Positions 44,180-52,957 of a DNA stretch of 64,000 nucleotides are shown piece by piece. The DNA lies in the NCBI GenBank assembly GCA_023229245.1, contig JALNZU010000004.1, positions 62,001-126,000 on the forward strand. The letters are read 5' to 3'. Every line of letters begins with the position of its first letter. Positions within the stretch are counted from its first letter, which is position 1. The position numbers and the translations under genes were made by a program. The DNA comes from Bacteroidales bacterium (GTDB lineage: Bacteria > Bacteroidota > Bacteroidia > Bacteroidales > F082). A model generated the notes under the pieces. It was not told the origin of the DNA. It saw only the letters and a program-made list of their open reading frames with translations, and did no database searches.

Positions 44180-44731
44180 ATGTCTTCGGTTATCAGGTTT
44201 TTTATTTCTTTTCTTTTAGTATGTGTAGTCAACCCTCTAACAGCACAGTCTTTGGCTGTCTCTGAGTTGAAAGACCCAGGTAAATGGGTAGTAGGTGGTG
44301 ATTTCGGACTGGGTTTTTCCACTTATGGCTCGCAGATCATGCTCTCGCCCGAGTTAGGCTATTCCCTTCTACCCCGCTTAGAAGCCGGGTTGAGATTCAC
44401 CTATTCGTATTCAAGTTATAAATCCAGTGGATATAAAATACAGTCGTCTTATTATGGAGGAGCTGTGTATGCATCTTATCATATTTATAAAGGTATTTTA
44501 GCTCGCATTGAAAATGAATTGCTTAACTATCAGCCAATTATTTATTCTTCCAATGGGTTTGTTGAAGGTGAAAGGAAATGGGTGAACAGCATATTTGTTG
44601 GTGGCGGATATCGGCAATATTTCTCAAGAAACGGCTTTGGTACTATACTGATCCTCTATAATCTGAATGAAACCCTCGATTCGCCTTACAACAATCCCAT
44701 TTTCAGGATGGGGGTGGGATTCCATTTGTAA
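44180..44731 (+). CDS. Small outer membrane beta-barrel protein
   Basis: A 183-residue exported protein: signal peptide (MSSVIRFFISF to about LTAQS), then alternating amphipathic strands with Gly/aromatic content (GGDFGLGFSTYG, SPELGYSLLPRLEAGLRFTYSY, YYGGAVYASYHIYKG, FVGGGYRQYFS) and a terminal FRMGVGFHL. This is the pattern of an eight-strand outer-membrane barrel. No ligand or enzyme signature is present. The frame could begin at a TTG at 44150, but that would lie upstream of the end of the -7 box, so ATG 44180 is chosen. It is monocistronic. Confidence 0.83.
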   Translation: MSSVIRFFISFLLVCVVNPLTAQSLAVSELKDPGKWVVGGDFGLGFSTYGSQIMLSPELGYSLLPRLEAGLRFTYSYSSYKSSGYKIQSSYYGGAVYASYHIYKGILARIENELLNYQPIIYSSNGFVEGERKWVNSIFVGGGYRQYFSRNGFGTILILYNLNETLDSPYNNPIFRMGVGFHL

Positions 44732-44886
44732 TGCAATGCCACCTTGATACCTGTTTTGTATCATAGGTTTAAGGTGAGAGCTAAAACGGACATTGAATAA
44801 ATTGTCTTAGTGCCTGGTTAAACGTAGGCCTGAAAGGTGGATCAATTGTTTGTATTCAGCATATCACTTTCAAATGGGCATAATTT

Positions 44887-45633
44887 TTATTTGTTCCACA
44901 ATGTCCATGCTTTTTCGGCTTGCCGGATCAGCATGATAGTACCATTTTCTGTATGTGCCTGATTTTTTTTCCCCAAGCGCAAAAACACAGTCTCTATTGG
45001 ATTATATATCAAATCGATCAGTATATGGTCTTTGGTGATATATTCATATGGAATATCGGGCGCATCGTTTATATTTGGATACATGCCTACAGGTGTAGTG
45101 TTGATAATCAGTTTATACGACTCCATTACCGATCGGGTGATCATGGGATAGGTTAGTTGGTCAGCTTTTAGACCGCTTCTGCATACTGTTTTGAATATGA
45201 TCCCTTTTGAGCGTAGCACATAGCGTACGGCACGGGCTGCACCACCGTTACCTAAGATCAAGGCACTGGCAGAAGTTTTTTTTGGTACGGCAGAAGTCAG
45301 CAGTTTCTCAAACCCGGCTGCATCTGTATTATAGCCTTTAGTAGTGATGACACCATTTTTACGATGAATGGCAATAGTATTGACAGCTCCTATAATTTTT
45401 GCTATATGATCAATCTGGTCAAGAAAACGTATGATTTGTTGTTTGTAAGGAAGGGTAACATTCAGTCCTTTGATCTCGGGATTTGCATGAATTAATGCAG
45501 GAAAGTCTTCAATAGTGGCGAGTTCAAATAATTCATAGCGCCCATTGATTTTTTCGCGCCGGAATTTCTCGTCAAAATAATCTTTTGAAAAGCTATGAGC
45601 TAAAGATTTCCCAATTAGTCCGTATGTATCCAT
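44887..45633 (-). CDS. aroE: Shikimate dehydrogenase
   Basis: A 248-residue cytosolic enzyme of aromatic amino-acid biosynthesis (3-dehydroshikimate to shikimate with NADPH). Hallmarks are the substrate-binding start GLIGKSLAHSFSKDYFDEKF, the GLNVTLPYKQQI segment with the catalytic Lys, GYNTDAAGF with the partner Asp, and the nucleotide-binding loop ILGNGGAARAVRY. The length is slightly short for the family but complete through the C-terminal LIRQAEKAW. It starts 9 bp after the DUF368 gene and is the last gene of the aldehyde dehydrogenase-DUF368-aroE operon. No other shikimate-pathway gene is in the window. Confidence 0.95.
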   Translation of the reverse strand: MDTYGLIGKSLAHSFSKDYFDEKFRREKINGRYELFELATIEDFPALIHANPEIKGLNVTLPYKQQIIRFLDQIDHIAKIIGAVNTIAIHRKNGVITTKGYNTDAAGFEKLLTSAVPKKTSASALILGNGGAARAVRYVLRSKGIIFKTVCRSGLKADQLTYPMITRSVMESYKLIINTTPVGMYPNINDAPDIPYEYITKDHILIDLIYNPIETVFLRLGKKNQAHTENGTIMLIRQAEKAWTLWNK

Positions 45634-45642
45634 AATAAGTAT

Positions 45643-46563
45643 TTATTTTTTTTTAGCCAACCATTCTACTAACCATATACTAACTATACCACTAATCATA
45701 ATGAGAATGGCAGTAATTTCAGTGTTACCAAAATTTTCGGGTAAGACTAAAATGAATCGTTCAACTACCATTTTCCCATTTTTAATAATTGGCTCACCTT
45801 CTGTTGAGAGCATATAAATAGTTTGTTTCCAGGGCCATATAACACCAAGTGAACCAAAAATAAAACCGGTCAACACAGCTAAGGTCTGGTTGTTATAAGT
45901 ATTTAGCAGCCATGACAACAAATGTGAAAAAGCGATAAGCCCTATTACCATACCCAATAAAACCGGTGCTAATATTGTCAAATCGAAAGAGTTGATGGCT
46001 TCAATGGCTACTAACTGATAGTTCCCCATTAACACTAATATAAATGAGCCGGATATGCCCGGAAGTATCATGCTGATCACAGCTATCACACCGCAAAGGA
46101 TCAGATAAAGATAGTTGCGGTTTTCGGTAGCCGGATTTAAAAAAGTGATGAGCAGTGCAATAGATGCTCCAATGAAAAAGCTGATCCAAACAGCTGTATC
46201 CCATCGTTTGATCGTTTTTCCGACAAAATACACACTAGCTAATATCAGGCCGAAAAAGTATGACCATATATAAATTGGATACACCTCGAAAAGAAAAGCA
46301 AGCAACCGTGCTAATGAAAATATGGCAATCGCTACACCACTAAAAACTGAGAGCAGGAAATAAAAGTCGGTATGCCTGATAAAATCCTTCAACTTACCTT
46401 TCAACAGCAGCGAAGCAGCTTTAAGATCTAATGATTTTATAGCATTGATAAGTCGTTCAAAAATACCGGTTATTAAAGCAATAGTGCCTCCCGATACCCC
46501 CGGTATCACATTGGCTGCTCCCATGCCAATACCTTTGCCCAAATTAGTTAGAAACTCTTTCAT
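45643..46563 (-). CDS. DUF368 (PopT-type) membrane protein, probable undecaprenyl-phosphate transporter
   Basis: A 306-residue inner-membrane protein with about eight helices. The opening GKGIGMGAANVIPGVSGGTIALITGIFERLI and the internal PGISGSFILVLMGNYQ are the duplicated DUF368 signatures. Proteins of this family have been reported to return undecaprenyl phosphate across the cytoplasmic membrane, supporting peptidoglycan and surface glycan synthesis. That role is known for the family and not shown by this sequence. It lies 3 bp after the aldehyde dehydrogenase stop and 9 bp before aroE. Confidence 0.92.
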   Translation of the reverse strand: MKEFLTNLGKGIGMGAANVIPGVSGGTIALITGIFERLINAIKSLDLKAASLLLKGKLKDFIRHTDFYFLLSVFSGVAIAIFSLARLLAFLFEVYPIYIWSYFFGLILASVYFVGKTIKRWDTAVWISFFIGASIALLITFLNPATENRNYLYLILCGVIAVISMILPGISGSFILVLMGNYQLVAIEAINSFDLTILAPVLLGMVIGLIAFSHLLSWLLNTYNNQTLAVLTGFIFGSLGVIWPWKQTIYMLSTEGEPIIKNGKMVVERFILVLPENFGNTEITAILIMISGIVSIWLVEWLAKKK

Positions 46564-46566
46564 ATG

Positions 46567-47943
46567 TTAACGAAGTAATTTTTTAATCAGCTTAAGTTTA
46601 TTGCCATAAGGCGGATATCTCAATGGGATATCTAACCAACGGGCTCGTTTCATGACTGCTTTTGGATGTGAGAAAGTTTCAAAACCTGCTTTTCCATGAT
46701 ATGTGCCTTGTCCGCTATTTCCTATACCACCAAAAGGTAGCTTAGTATTGGTGAAATGCATCAGAGTATCGTTGATAGTGATACCGCCGGCATCAACTTC
46801 ATTGAGCAGATATCTGAGATGTTTCGAGTTGTTTGAAAACAAATATGCAGCAAGTGGTTTAGCTTGCTGTCTGATCCATGATATAGGTTCATCCATCTCT
46901 GAGTAGGGAACCAAAGGAAGCACTGGTCCAAAAATTTCTTCTTGCATCAGAACCGAATCCATAGCCGGATTTGTGACTATAGTAGGTGCAAAATACCGAT
47001 CTGTTAAATGATATTGTCCGCCGTATATTACAGTCTCTGACCGGATCATCTCACTAAGGCGCACTATATTAGATTGATTGATGATGCGTGCATAATCCGA
47101 ATGGGTTTCTGTTCCGCCAGGATATAATATATCTGTTGCTTTGATCAATTCCTCCGTTAAAGCTTGATACTGTGAGTGATGTACCCATACATGATCTGGT
47201 GCGATACAACTTTGACCGGCGTTTATCAGTTTACCCCACATAATACGTTTGGCTGCAAGGGATATATTGGTGTGTGCATCGACAATGACAGGACTTTTTC
47301 CACCCAACTCAAGGATCACTTTACTAAGATTTTCGGCAGCAGCTTTCATGATCTTTTTCCCGGTATGGGTGCTCCCTGTAAAAAATATCAGATCAAAAGG
47401 AAGTTGTGTTAAGCTGGCACTTAAGCTGCTATCGCCTGTAACAACGCGGAGATAGTCTTCTGGAAAGCTGTTATTGATCAGTTGGTAAATGAGCTGAGAA
47501 GTGTGCGTACTGATCTCAGATGGTTTGATGATGGCACAGTTACCTGCTGATATAGCAGCTATCAGTGGTGCCATAACTAACTGAAACGGATAATTCCACG
47601 GTGAAATGATAAGGGTGTTTCCATAAGGCTCAGGCATGATAAAACTTTGAGCCGGAAAAGCAGTCAACGGATTAGAAACCCTGGTTGTCTTGCTCCATTT
47701 TTGTAGGCTCCGTAGGTGTAGACGGAGCTCTTCCAACACCAATCCTATTTCAGTGGCGTAGGCTTCAAAAGGCGGTTTCCCAAGATCTGATCGTAATGCT
47801 TCTATTATGTCAGCTTCATGTTGCCTGATCAGATGTTGAAGGCTGCGAAGACTGGCACGTCTGAATGCAATACTTTTTGTATGCCCGGATGCGAAAAAAA
47901 ACTGTTGCTTTTTGAAAAGCTGATTGATTTCATTGAAGTTCAT
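46567..47943 (-). CDS. NAD(P)-dependent aldehyde dehydrogenase
   Basis: A 458-residue member of the aldehyde dehydrogenase superfamily, close to the class-3 group with short N-terminus. The catalytic Cys is Cys246 in NAGQSCIAPDHV, the general-base Glu is in ILELGGKSPVIV, and the cofactor loop shows FFTGSTHTGKKI. PWNYPFQLVMAPLIAAISAG and EEIFGPVLPLVPY are also typical. It oxidises an aldehyde to an acid. A fatty or aromatic aldehyde is usual for this group, but the substrate here is unknown. It is the first gene of the three-gene operon with DUF368 and aroE. Confidence 0.94.
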   Translation of the reverse strand: MNFNEINQLFKKQQFFFASGHTKSIAFRRASLRSLQHLIRQHEADIIEALRSDLGKPPFEAYATEIGLVLEELRLHLRSLQKWSKTTRVSNPLTAFPAQSFIMPEPYGNTLIISPWNYPFQLVMAPLIAAISAGNCAIIKPSEISTHTSQLIYQLINNSFPEDYLRVVTGDSSLSASLTQLPFDLIFFTGSTHTGKKIMKAAAENLSKVILELGGKSPVIVDAHTNISLAAKRIMWGKLINAGQSCIAPDHVWVHHSQYQALTEELIKATDILYPGGTETHSDYARIINQSNIVRLSEMIRSETVIYGGQYHLTDRYFAPTIVTNPAMDSVLMQEEIFGPVLPLVPYSEMDEPISWIRQQAKPLAAYLFSNNSKHLRYLLNEVDAGGITINDTLMHFTNTKLPFGGIGNSGQGTYHGKAGFETFSHPKAVMKRARWLDIPLRYPPYGNKLKLIKKLLR

Positions 47944-47989
47944 GACCGACAGTATTAAAACAGCCTAACTGAAAAAGCGCGATAATACA

Positions 47990-49411
47990 CTAACTTTTTT
48001 GACTGTATAACTCAATCAACTCAACTATAGCTGGATAGTTTAATAAATCAGGTATCAAACTTATGAGATCGATATGGCCATCATAATCAATACTTAAGGC
48101 GGTTTCAAGATAATATAGGGCCTGTTTCATCGAGTTATTCAATATCAGAATACCCGCTAACCTATACATTAATTGTGTGTCAGCCGGCAAATGGATCAGT
48201 CCTGTTTTCAATACTTGTATAGCTTTTACGGTCTCGCCCATTCTGACGTACATCATGGCGTAATCCTTCCATAAATCCGGATCAATAGGATTAATCGTTT
48301 CTATGAACTTATAGCTTTCTTTTGCACGCTCAAAGTATTCAAGATGTACATAAATCTCTGCCTGCACTTTCAGAAACTCCGTATTTATAGTATCTAATTC
48401 TATTGCTTTGTCAATCAAGCTAAGGGCGGTATGATAATTGCCTTCCTGACTGAATATCACAGCTATGGCAGCCCATGCTTCAGAATGTGTTTCATCTATT
48501 TCCAATGCACGGTTAAAATATTGCAGAGCTTCGGTATAATCGCCTTGCTTTTCGTAGCATTCACCAATAAGACATATCGTATGTGCATCTGATTCATCCA
48601 TTTCCAAACTTTCTTTATACAATTCTATTGCTTTGGAATACTCACCCATATTGTAATATGTGTTTGCCAGGCTTGTAATGGCAGGCAAATAGCTATGATC
48701 AATAGCGATTGCAAATTCATACGCATCTATTGCCTTTTCGTAGAGCTCCAACTGATAGTACGATAATCCGAGATTGTACCATGCAGCCATGCTATAAGGG
48801 TTATTATCTGCATACTGGCTTAAAAAGCTTATTGAGTCCTCAATCTGGTCAGCCAATTCGTAGCATATAGCAATTTCAAAAATAATATCTTCCGGATCAT
48901 TGCTGATGGCTAAGGCTTTCAATAAGTAATCCATAGCTTTTTCATAGGCACTTATGTTTTCGTATTCAAGAGCTATAGCCGTATAAATTTCTTCTAATTC
49001 GTCGGCTTCTGCTATGGCAAGTGCTTTCTCGAATTCTATGGCAGCTTTTTGGTGTTCCATCATCAGGCTTAACACAAAACCTCTTGTCATAATAATGTCT
49101 ATATCCATTTCAGCAGCTTCGGTTCTTTCTATCTCATCCAATAAGTTGATCGCTTTCTCGAAGTTTCCTTTAGTAGCTAACTGCCGGGCTATCCTGATTT
49201 TTACTCTGCTGTTGCCAGGGTGTGTGATGCAGGCATGATCAATGGCTAACTGGGCTTTTTCATCATTGAAAGTCTCTTGATAGTAGTCAATCAGTATTTC
49301 GTACTCTTCAGTATCGAAATAAAAACTTTCATTACCATTTAGCATGGCTTCGAACTTATTTCTGAGTTCATCAAGCCGCTCTTCGCTGTCCCACTGAAAA
49401 TCGTTATCCAT
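47990..49411 (-). CDS. Tetratricopeptide repeat protein
   Basis: A 473-residue protein made of about twelve TPR units, for example AAWYNLGLSYYQLELYEKA, SLANTYYNMGEYSKAIELY and CLIGECYEKQGDYTEALQYF. There is no signal peptide or membrane segment from this start, so it is cytosolic and probably a protein-binding scaffold. The N-terminus is acidic (MDNDFQWDSEERLDELR). The frame opens at 49435, but a -7 box at 49433-49440 overlaps that point, so ATG 49411 is preferred. It is divergent from glmM. This type of TPR protein is conserved in Bacteroidota but its partners are unknown. Confidence 0.9.
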   Translation of the reverse strand: MDNDFQWDSEERLDELRNKFEAMLNGNESFYFDTEEYEILIDYYQETFNDEKAQLAIDHACITHPGNSRVKIRIARQLATKGNFEKAINLLDEIERTEAAEMDIDIIMTRGFVLSLMMEHQKAAIEFEKALAIAEADELEEIYTAIALEYENISAYEKAMDYLLKALAISNDPEDIIFEIAICYELADQIEDSISFLSQYADNNPYSMAAWYNLGLSYYQLELYEKAIDAYEFAIAIDHSYLPAITSLANTYYNMGEYSKAIELYKESLEMDESDAHTICLIGECYEKQGDYTEALQYFNRALEIDETHSEAWAAIAVIFSQEGNYHTALSLIDKAIELDTINTEFLKVQAEIYVHLEYFERAKESYKFIETINPIDPDLWKDYAMMYVRMGETVKAIQVLKTGLIHLPADTQLMYRLAGILILNNSMKQALYYLETALSIDYDGHIDLISLIPDLLNYPAIVELIELYSQKS

Positions 49412-49432
49412 CTTCTGTACGTAATAGAGGCA

Positions 49433-49440
49433 CAAAAGTA
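49433..49440 (-). promoter_or_regulatory. -7 box (TACTTTTG) for the TPR protein
   Basis: Minus-strand TACTTTTG followed by TGCC, 21 bp before ATG 49411. Confidence 0.6.
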
Positions 49441-49678
49441 ATGCTTTTTAGCAATGACTGTTTGAGTTGTACCCCTTCTGTTTCTATTCACCTGTAAAAA
49501 TAGTAGCAATTGCCGACAGATACCTAAGACAATAAATCTTTTATTAACCGTGTATATTCAGGTTTTGTTAATAAAGCCATGAGTTTGGCCGATTTTGACA
49601 GCTGTTATTTATTCGATTTTCTGTCAGACCTGCAAAAGCTTATTCACAGGGTATCTCTCTGTTATGCGTCATTTTTGA

Positions 49679-49686
49679 TATTTTTG
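49679..49686 (+). promoter_or_regulatory. -7 box (TATTTTTG) for glmM
   Basis: TATTTTTG followed by TTG, 21 bp before ATG 49708. No -33 TTG at the usual spacing is visible. Confidence 0.55.
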
Positions 49687-49707
49687 TTGTTGATTTAATT
49701 ACGGCAT

Positions 49708-51087
49708 ATGGCACTAATAACTTCTATTTCAGGTATTCGGGGTACTATAGGTGGCTTTCCTGGTGACACATTAAGTCCTCTTGATATTGTCAGATTTACT
49801 ACGGCTTTTGTGAAGTTGTTGCAGGAGAGGCAGAACCGACAATCGGGTTTACATATAGTAGTAGGCCGCGATGCACGCATATCCGGCGACATGCTTAATC
49901 ATTTGGTTTGTGGCACTTTGATGTCGATGGGTGCTCAGGTGAGCGATCTGGGTTTATCAACTACTCCTACTGTTGAATTGGCAGTACCTAATCTGAAGGC
50001 TGATGGAGGTATCATACTCACTGCCAGTCATAATCCGGTAGAATGGAACGCACTGAAGCTGCTTAATGAAAAAGGGGAGTTTATTTCGGCAGCTGACGGA
50101 AATCGTATCATAGAGCTGACCAAATCAAAAATAGCCTATGTAGATGCAATGCAGTTAGGAACTTACACATCTCATGACGGATGGATTGACAAGCATATTC
50201 AAATGATACTTGAATTGCCTTTAGTAGATCGGGAGGCTATACAGGAATCTAAATTTAAGATAGCTGTTGATGCGGTCAATTCAACTGGAGGGATTGCGGT
50301 GCCGGCTTTGCTTTCAGCTTTAGGAGTGGATGCAGTATATCCGATACACTGCGAACCTACCGGTTTGTTTGCGCATAATCCCGAACCTTTGCCTGAGCAT
50401 CTGACAGACCTTGCTCAATTAGTTCAACAAAAAGGAGCTGATCTTGGACTTTCGGTTGATCCTGATGTAGATCGATTAGCCATAATTGATGAAAACGGAA
50501 ACATGTTTGGAGAAGAATATACCTTGGTAGCTGTAGCAGATTATGTGTTGCGCCATACTCCTGGCCCAACTGTATCTAACTTATCATCAAGCCGTGCCTT
50601 AGCTGATATTACGGAGCGTTACGGTCAAACATATGCTGTAGCAGCAGTAGGAGAAGTTAATGTGGTTGAAAAAATGAAAGCTGTTGAAGCGGTAATAGGA
50701 GGGGAGGGAAATGGCGGTGTGATCTATCCTGCCCTGCACTACGGAAGAGATGCGTTGGTAGGAATAGCATTGTTTTTAACCCATCTGGCCACACAAAAGA
50801 AAACATGCTCAGAGGTAAGAGCTATGTATCCTGAATATGTGATGATGAAAACTAAGTTTGACCTAAAGTCTGATACTGAATTTGAAAAGTTGAAAGAAAA
50901 GGTGATGCACGAGTTTAAGGATCAGAAGATTACTACAGTAGATGGTGTGAAAATTGATTTTCAGGAAGGATGGGTTCATATGCGCAAATCGAACACCGAA
51001 CCTATTATACGCTTGTATGCGGAAGCAGCTGATAAAGAAAATGTCCAAAGATTGATACAAAATGTTATTCAAACATTTTCGGAATAA
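49708..51087 (+). CDS. glmM: Phosphoglucosamine mutase (alpha-D-phosphohexomutase)
   Basis: A 459-residue cytosolic phosphohexomutase. The phospho-serine is Ser107 in LTASHNPVEWN, the metal site is SVDPDVDRLAI (Asp251-Asp255), the sugar-specificity loop is GGEGNGGVIY, and the phosphate-binding C-terminal segment is MRKSNTEPIIRLYAEA. The start SISGIRGTIGG is typical of Bacteroidota GlmM-type enzymes, which convert glucosamine-6-P to glucosamine-1-P for cell-wall precursor synthesis. The glmM name follows the family's usual annotation in this phylum. A role in glucose- or mannose-phosphate conversion cannot be excluded from sequence. Confidence 0.92.
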   Translation: MALITSISGIRGTIGGFPGDTLSPLDIVRFTTAFVKLLQERQNRQSGLHIVVGRDARISGDMLNHLVCGTLMSMGAQVSDLGLSTTPTVELAVPNLKADGGIILTASHNPVEWNALKLLNEKGEFISAADGNRIIELTKSKIAYVDAMQLGTYTSHDGWIDKHIQMILELPLVDREAIQESKFKIAVDAVNSTGGIAVPALLSALGVDAVYPIHCEPTGLFAHNPEPLPEHLTDLAQLVQQKGADLGLSVDPDVDRLAIIDENGNMFGEEYTLVAVADYVLRHTPGPTVSNLSSSRALADITERYGQTYAVAAVGEVNVVEKMKAVEAVIGGEGNGGVIYPALHYGRDALVGIALFLTHLATQKKTCSEVRAMYPEYVMMKTKFDLKSDTEFEKLKEKVMHEFKDQKITTVDGVKIDFQEGWVHMRKSNTEPIIRLYAEAADKENVQRLIQNVIQTFSE

Positions 51088-51165
51088 TACGAATAATAGC
51101 TTTTATTTGTCGGCGTATCTAAGGAGAATGTGTAACTTGCATCTTTATTTTTAATCCTACATGCG

Positions 51166-51411
51166 ATGCCATCTCGAAAAAGAAAAAAAACTCGTAAGGT
51201 TACTAAATTTCGCAAGATTGAGTTTAAACTGTCACAAAATCAGTATCGCTCATTGATGAATTATTGCAAGGCACGTAAGATAACCCCTATCAAGCTGATT
51301 AAAAAAAGCATCTCCAGATTTACTTCCGGCTATGAGTTGCATGTCCCACCGCAATATTTTATTTCGGAAAAACAGCTTGAACTGTTTAAAGAACCGGATG
51401 ATCAGGATTAA
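51166..51411 (+). CDS. Small basic conserved hypothetical protein
   Basis: An 81-residue protein with a strongly basic start (MPSRKRKKTRKVTKFRKIEF) and a helical middle (NQYRSLMNYCKARKITPIKLIKKS) that resembles ribbon-helix-helix or plasmid-partition-like small DNA-binding proteins only loosely. The acidic tail (EPDDQD) contrasts with it. There is no signal peptide. It follows glmM by 78 bp on the same strand and may share its transcript. Codon use looks normal for the neighbourhood. I do not recognise the family, and nucleic-acid binding is inferred from charge. Confidence 0.7.
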   Translation: MPSRKRKKTRKVTKFRKIEFKLSQNQYRSLMNYCKARKITPIKLIKKSISRFTSGYELHVPPQYFISEKQLELFKEPDDQD

Positions 51412-51474
51412 TAGATAGCCTTAATAAGCAATAGTTGGTATATGAGATAGCTGAGCTTGCCCTATTTTACGGTA

Positions 51475-52593
51475 TTATAAGCGTTTGCTGAAGATCCTGT
51501 ACCGTTTATGCAGCCTCCCTTGATTGCGTTCGCATTCGGCCCGCATCACCCAATTAGTTTCTAGTATCAGATGGCTGTCAATTTGTGTGATCCCTCTTTT
51601 ACGGGCTGCATCAAAAATAGCTGCTGTCAATAATGCATCTAATCCTTTGTTACGATATTGCTCATCAACAGCTCCAAGCAGCAATGTCAGCATTTTGGAT
51701 CGGGCCGACGCCCTTAGTATATACCACCATCCTAAGGGTAGCAGCCGGCCTTTGGCTTTTCGAATTCCATCACTTAACTCAGGCAGTGAAATCACAAATC
51801 CATACACTCTTTTATCCTGATCACCAATGATTTTCACAAAATGTGGATTCAGTAATGGAATATATCGTTTGGCATACTGGTGCATCTCTTCTTCGGTCAG
51901 AGGTTGAAATCCGTAGATATGCTTATACGCTTCGTTGATCAATCTGAAAACAGGTACTACCCATGGTTTGAGTTGTTTACGGTTAGTGAAATGACTTACT
52001 TTCCAATGTGAGTTGTTTTCCAACCGCTGATTGATCACCTGAATAAAACGCGGATTACTCGCAGGTACGGGAAACAAGTATGAGACTAAGTCTTTTTCTT
52101 TACCGTATCCACTGTTAGATACAAACTGCGGAAGCCACTCAAAATTACAATGAGTAGCTAGTACGATCTTTTCGTCAAAACCTTCTATCATCAATCCTTG
52201 TGGTTCTTTCTCGGAAAATGCCAGGGGGCCGACAATTTTTTTCTGGCCTTTTTTTCTTGCCCACTCCTCTACAGCTTGTAAAAGTGTATGAACTGTTTGT
52301 GGGTCATTTTCAGTATCCAGAAAGCAGAATCGGGCATTGTCTTCTCCGTGAAGTGCGTTGTATGCATGATTGATAATACCCATTATCCGCCCATTAACAC
52401 GCCCATCTTTGCGTGAGAGCAGCATGATCGTATCGCAATTTCGAAAAGCCGGATTGCGTGAGGGATCGAAAAACTCATACTCATCAATGTATAAAGGATG
52501 TATCCATTGGGCATGATGCCGGTGTATCTTTTCTGGCAATAAAATAAACACCTTTCTGTCGCGCTTGGTTTTTACTTCATAGACATCAATCAT
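51475..52593 (-). CDS. GNAT-like acyltransferase family protein
   Basis: A 372-residue cytosolic protein. The N-terminal third (VYEVKTKRDRKVFILLPEKIH, FFDPSRNPAFRNCDT, RVNGRIMGIINHAYN) and the C-terminal third (LLLGAVDEQYRNKGLDALL) read as two GNAT-like halves. The YRNKG motif is typical of the acetyl-CoA-binding loop (R/Q-x-x-G-x-G/A). The family is conserved in Bacteroidota and related phyla, with substrates unknown. It converges on the small basic protein gene (63 bp between stops) and has 364 bp of non-coding sequence on its other side. Confidence 0.75.
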   Translation of the reverse strand: MIDVYEVKTKRDRKVFILLPEKIHRHHAQWIHPLYIDEYEFFDPSRNPAFRNCDTIMLLSRKDGRVNGRIMGIINHAYNALHGEDNARFCFLDTENDPQTVHTLLQAVEEWARKKGQKKIVGPLAFSEKEPQGLMIEGFDEKIVLATHCNFEWLPQFVSNSGYGKEKDLVSYLFPVPASNPRFIQVINQRLENNSHWKVSHFTNRKQLKPWVVPVFRLINEAYKHIYGFQPLTEEEMHQYAKRYIPLLNPHFVKIIGDQDKRVYGFVISLPELSDGIRKAKGRLLPLGWWYILRASARSKMLTLLLGAVDEQYRNKGLDALLTAAIFDAARKRGITQIDSHLILETNWVMRAECERNQGRLHKRYRIFSKRL

Positions 52594-52867
52594 ACTGGTC
52601 AGCGAATTAAAATTTTAAAAAAGATGTTAAAAGTACGGGATTATTCAATCAGTACCGAAGATTATTTTTGTAATCTATCGAGAAACAAGCAATCTCATTA
52701 AGCAGAAAAAATTAAAGTGTCTTACTTACAGATCATTCAAGGGTTTTAAGTTGAAATAATCACTGCCTTTTCTTTTACACCTTTTGATCTGTTCATTATA
52801 ATTGGACTTAAATTAACCTGTTTGAGCGTAGAATACATTTTTATTGATGAATAATTTTTGCAAAGGC
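52594..52867. other. Intergenic region between GNAT-like and T9SS propeller genes
   Basis: AT-rich divergent spacer. No ORF or RNA gene was recognised. Its right part leads into a well-formed promoter. Confidence 0.5.
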
Positions 52868-52897
52868 TTGTAAACTTGGTTTTAAATAATATTTTTG
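52868..52897 (+). promoter_or_regulatory. Full Bacteroidota promoter (-33 TTG, 19 bp, TATTTTTG)
   Basis: TTG at 52868-52870 and TATTTTTG at 52890-52897 are separated by 19 bp, the spacing expected for the Bacteroidota housekeeping sigma factor. It is the best-formed promoter seen in the window and drives the T9SS propeller gene, with a leader of about 55 nt. Confidence 0.7.
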
Positions 52898-52957
52898 TAG
52901 TTTTACCTTATCATTAAACTTGAACTAATTTCATTTATTCATTTAAACCTAATTGTT

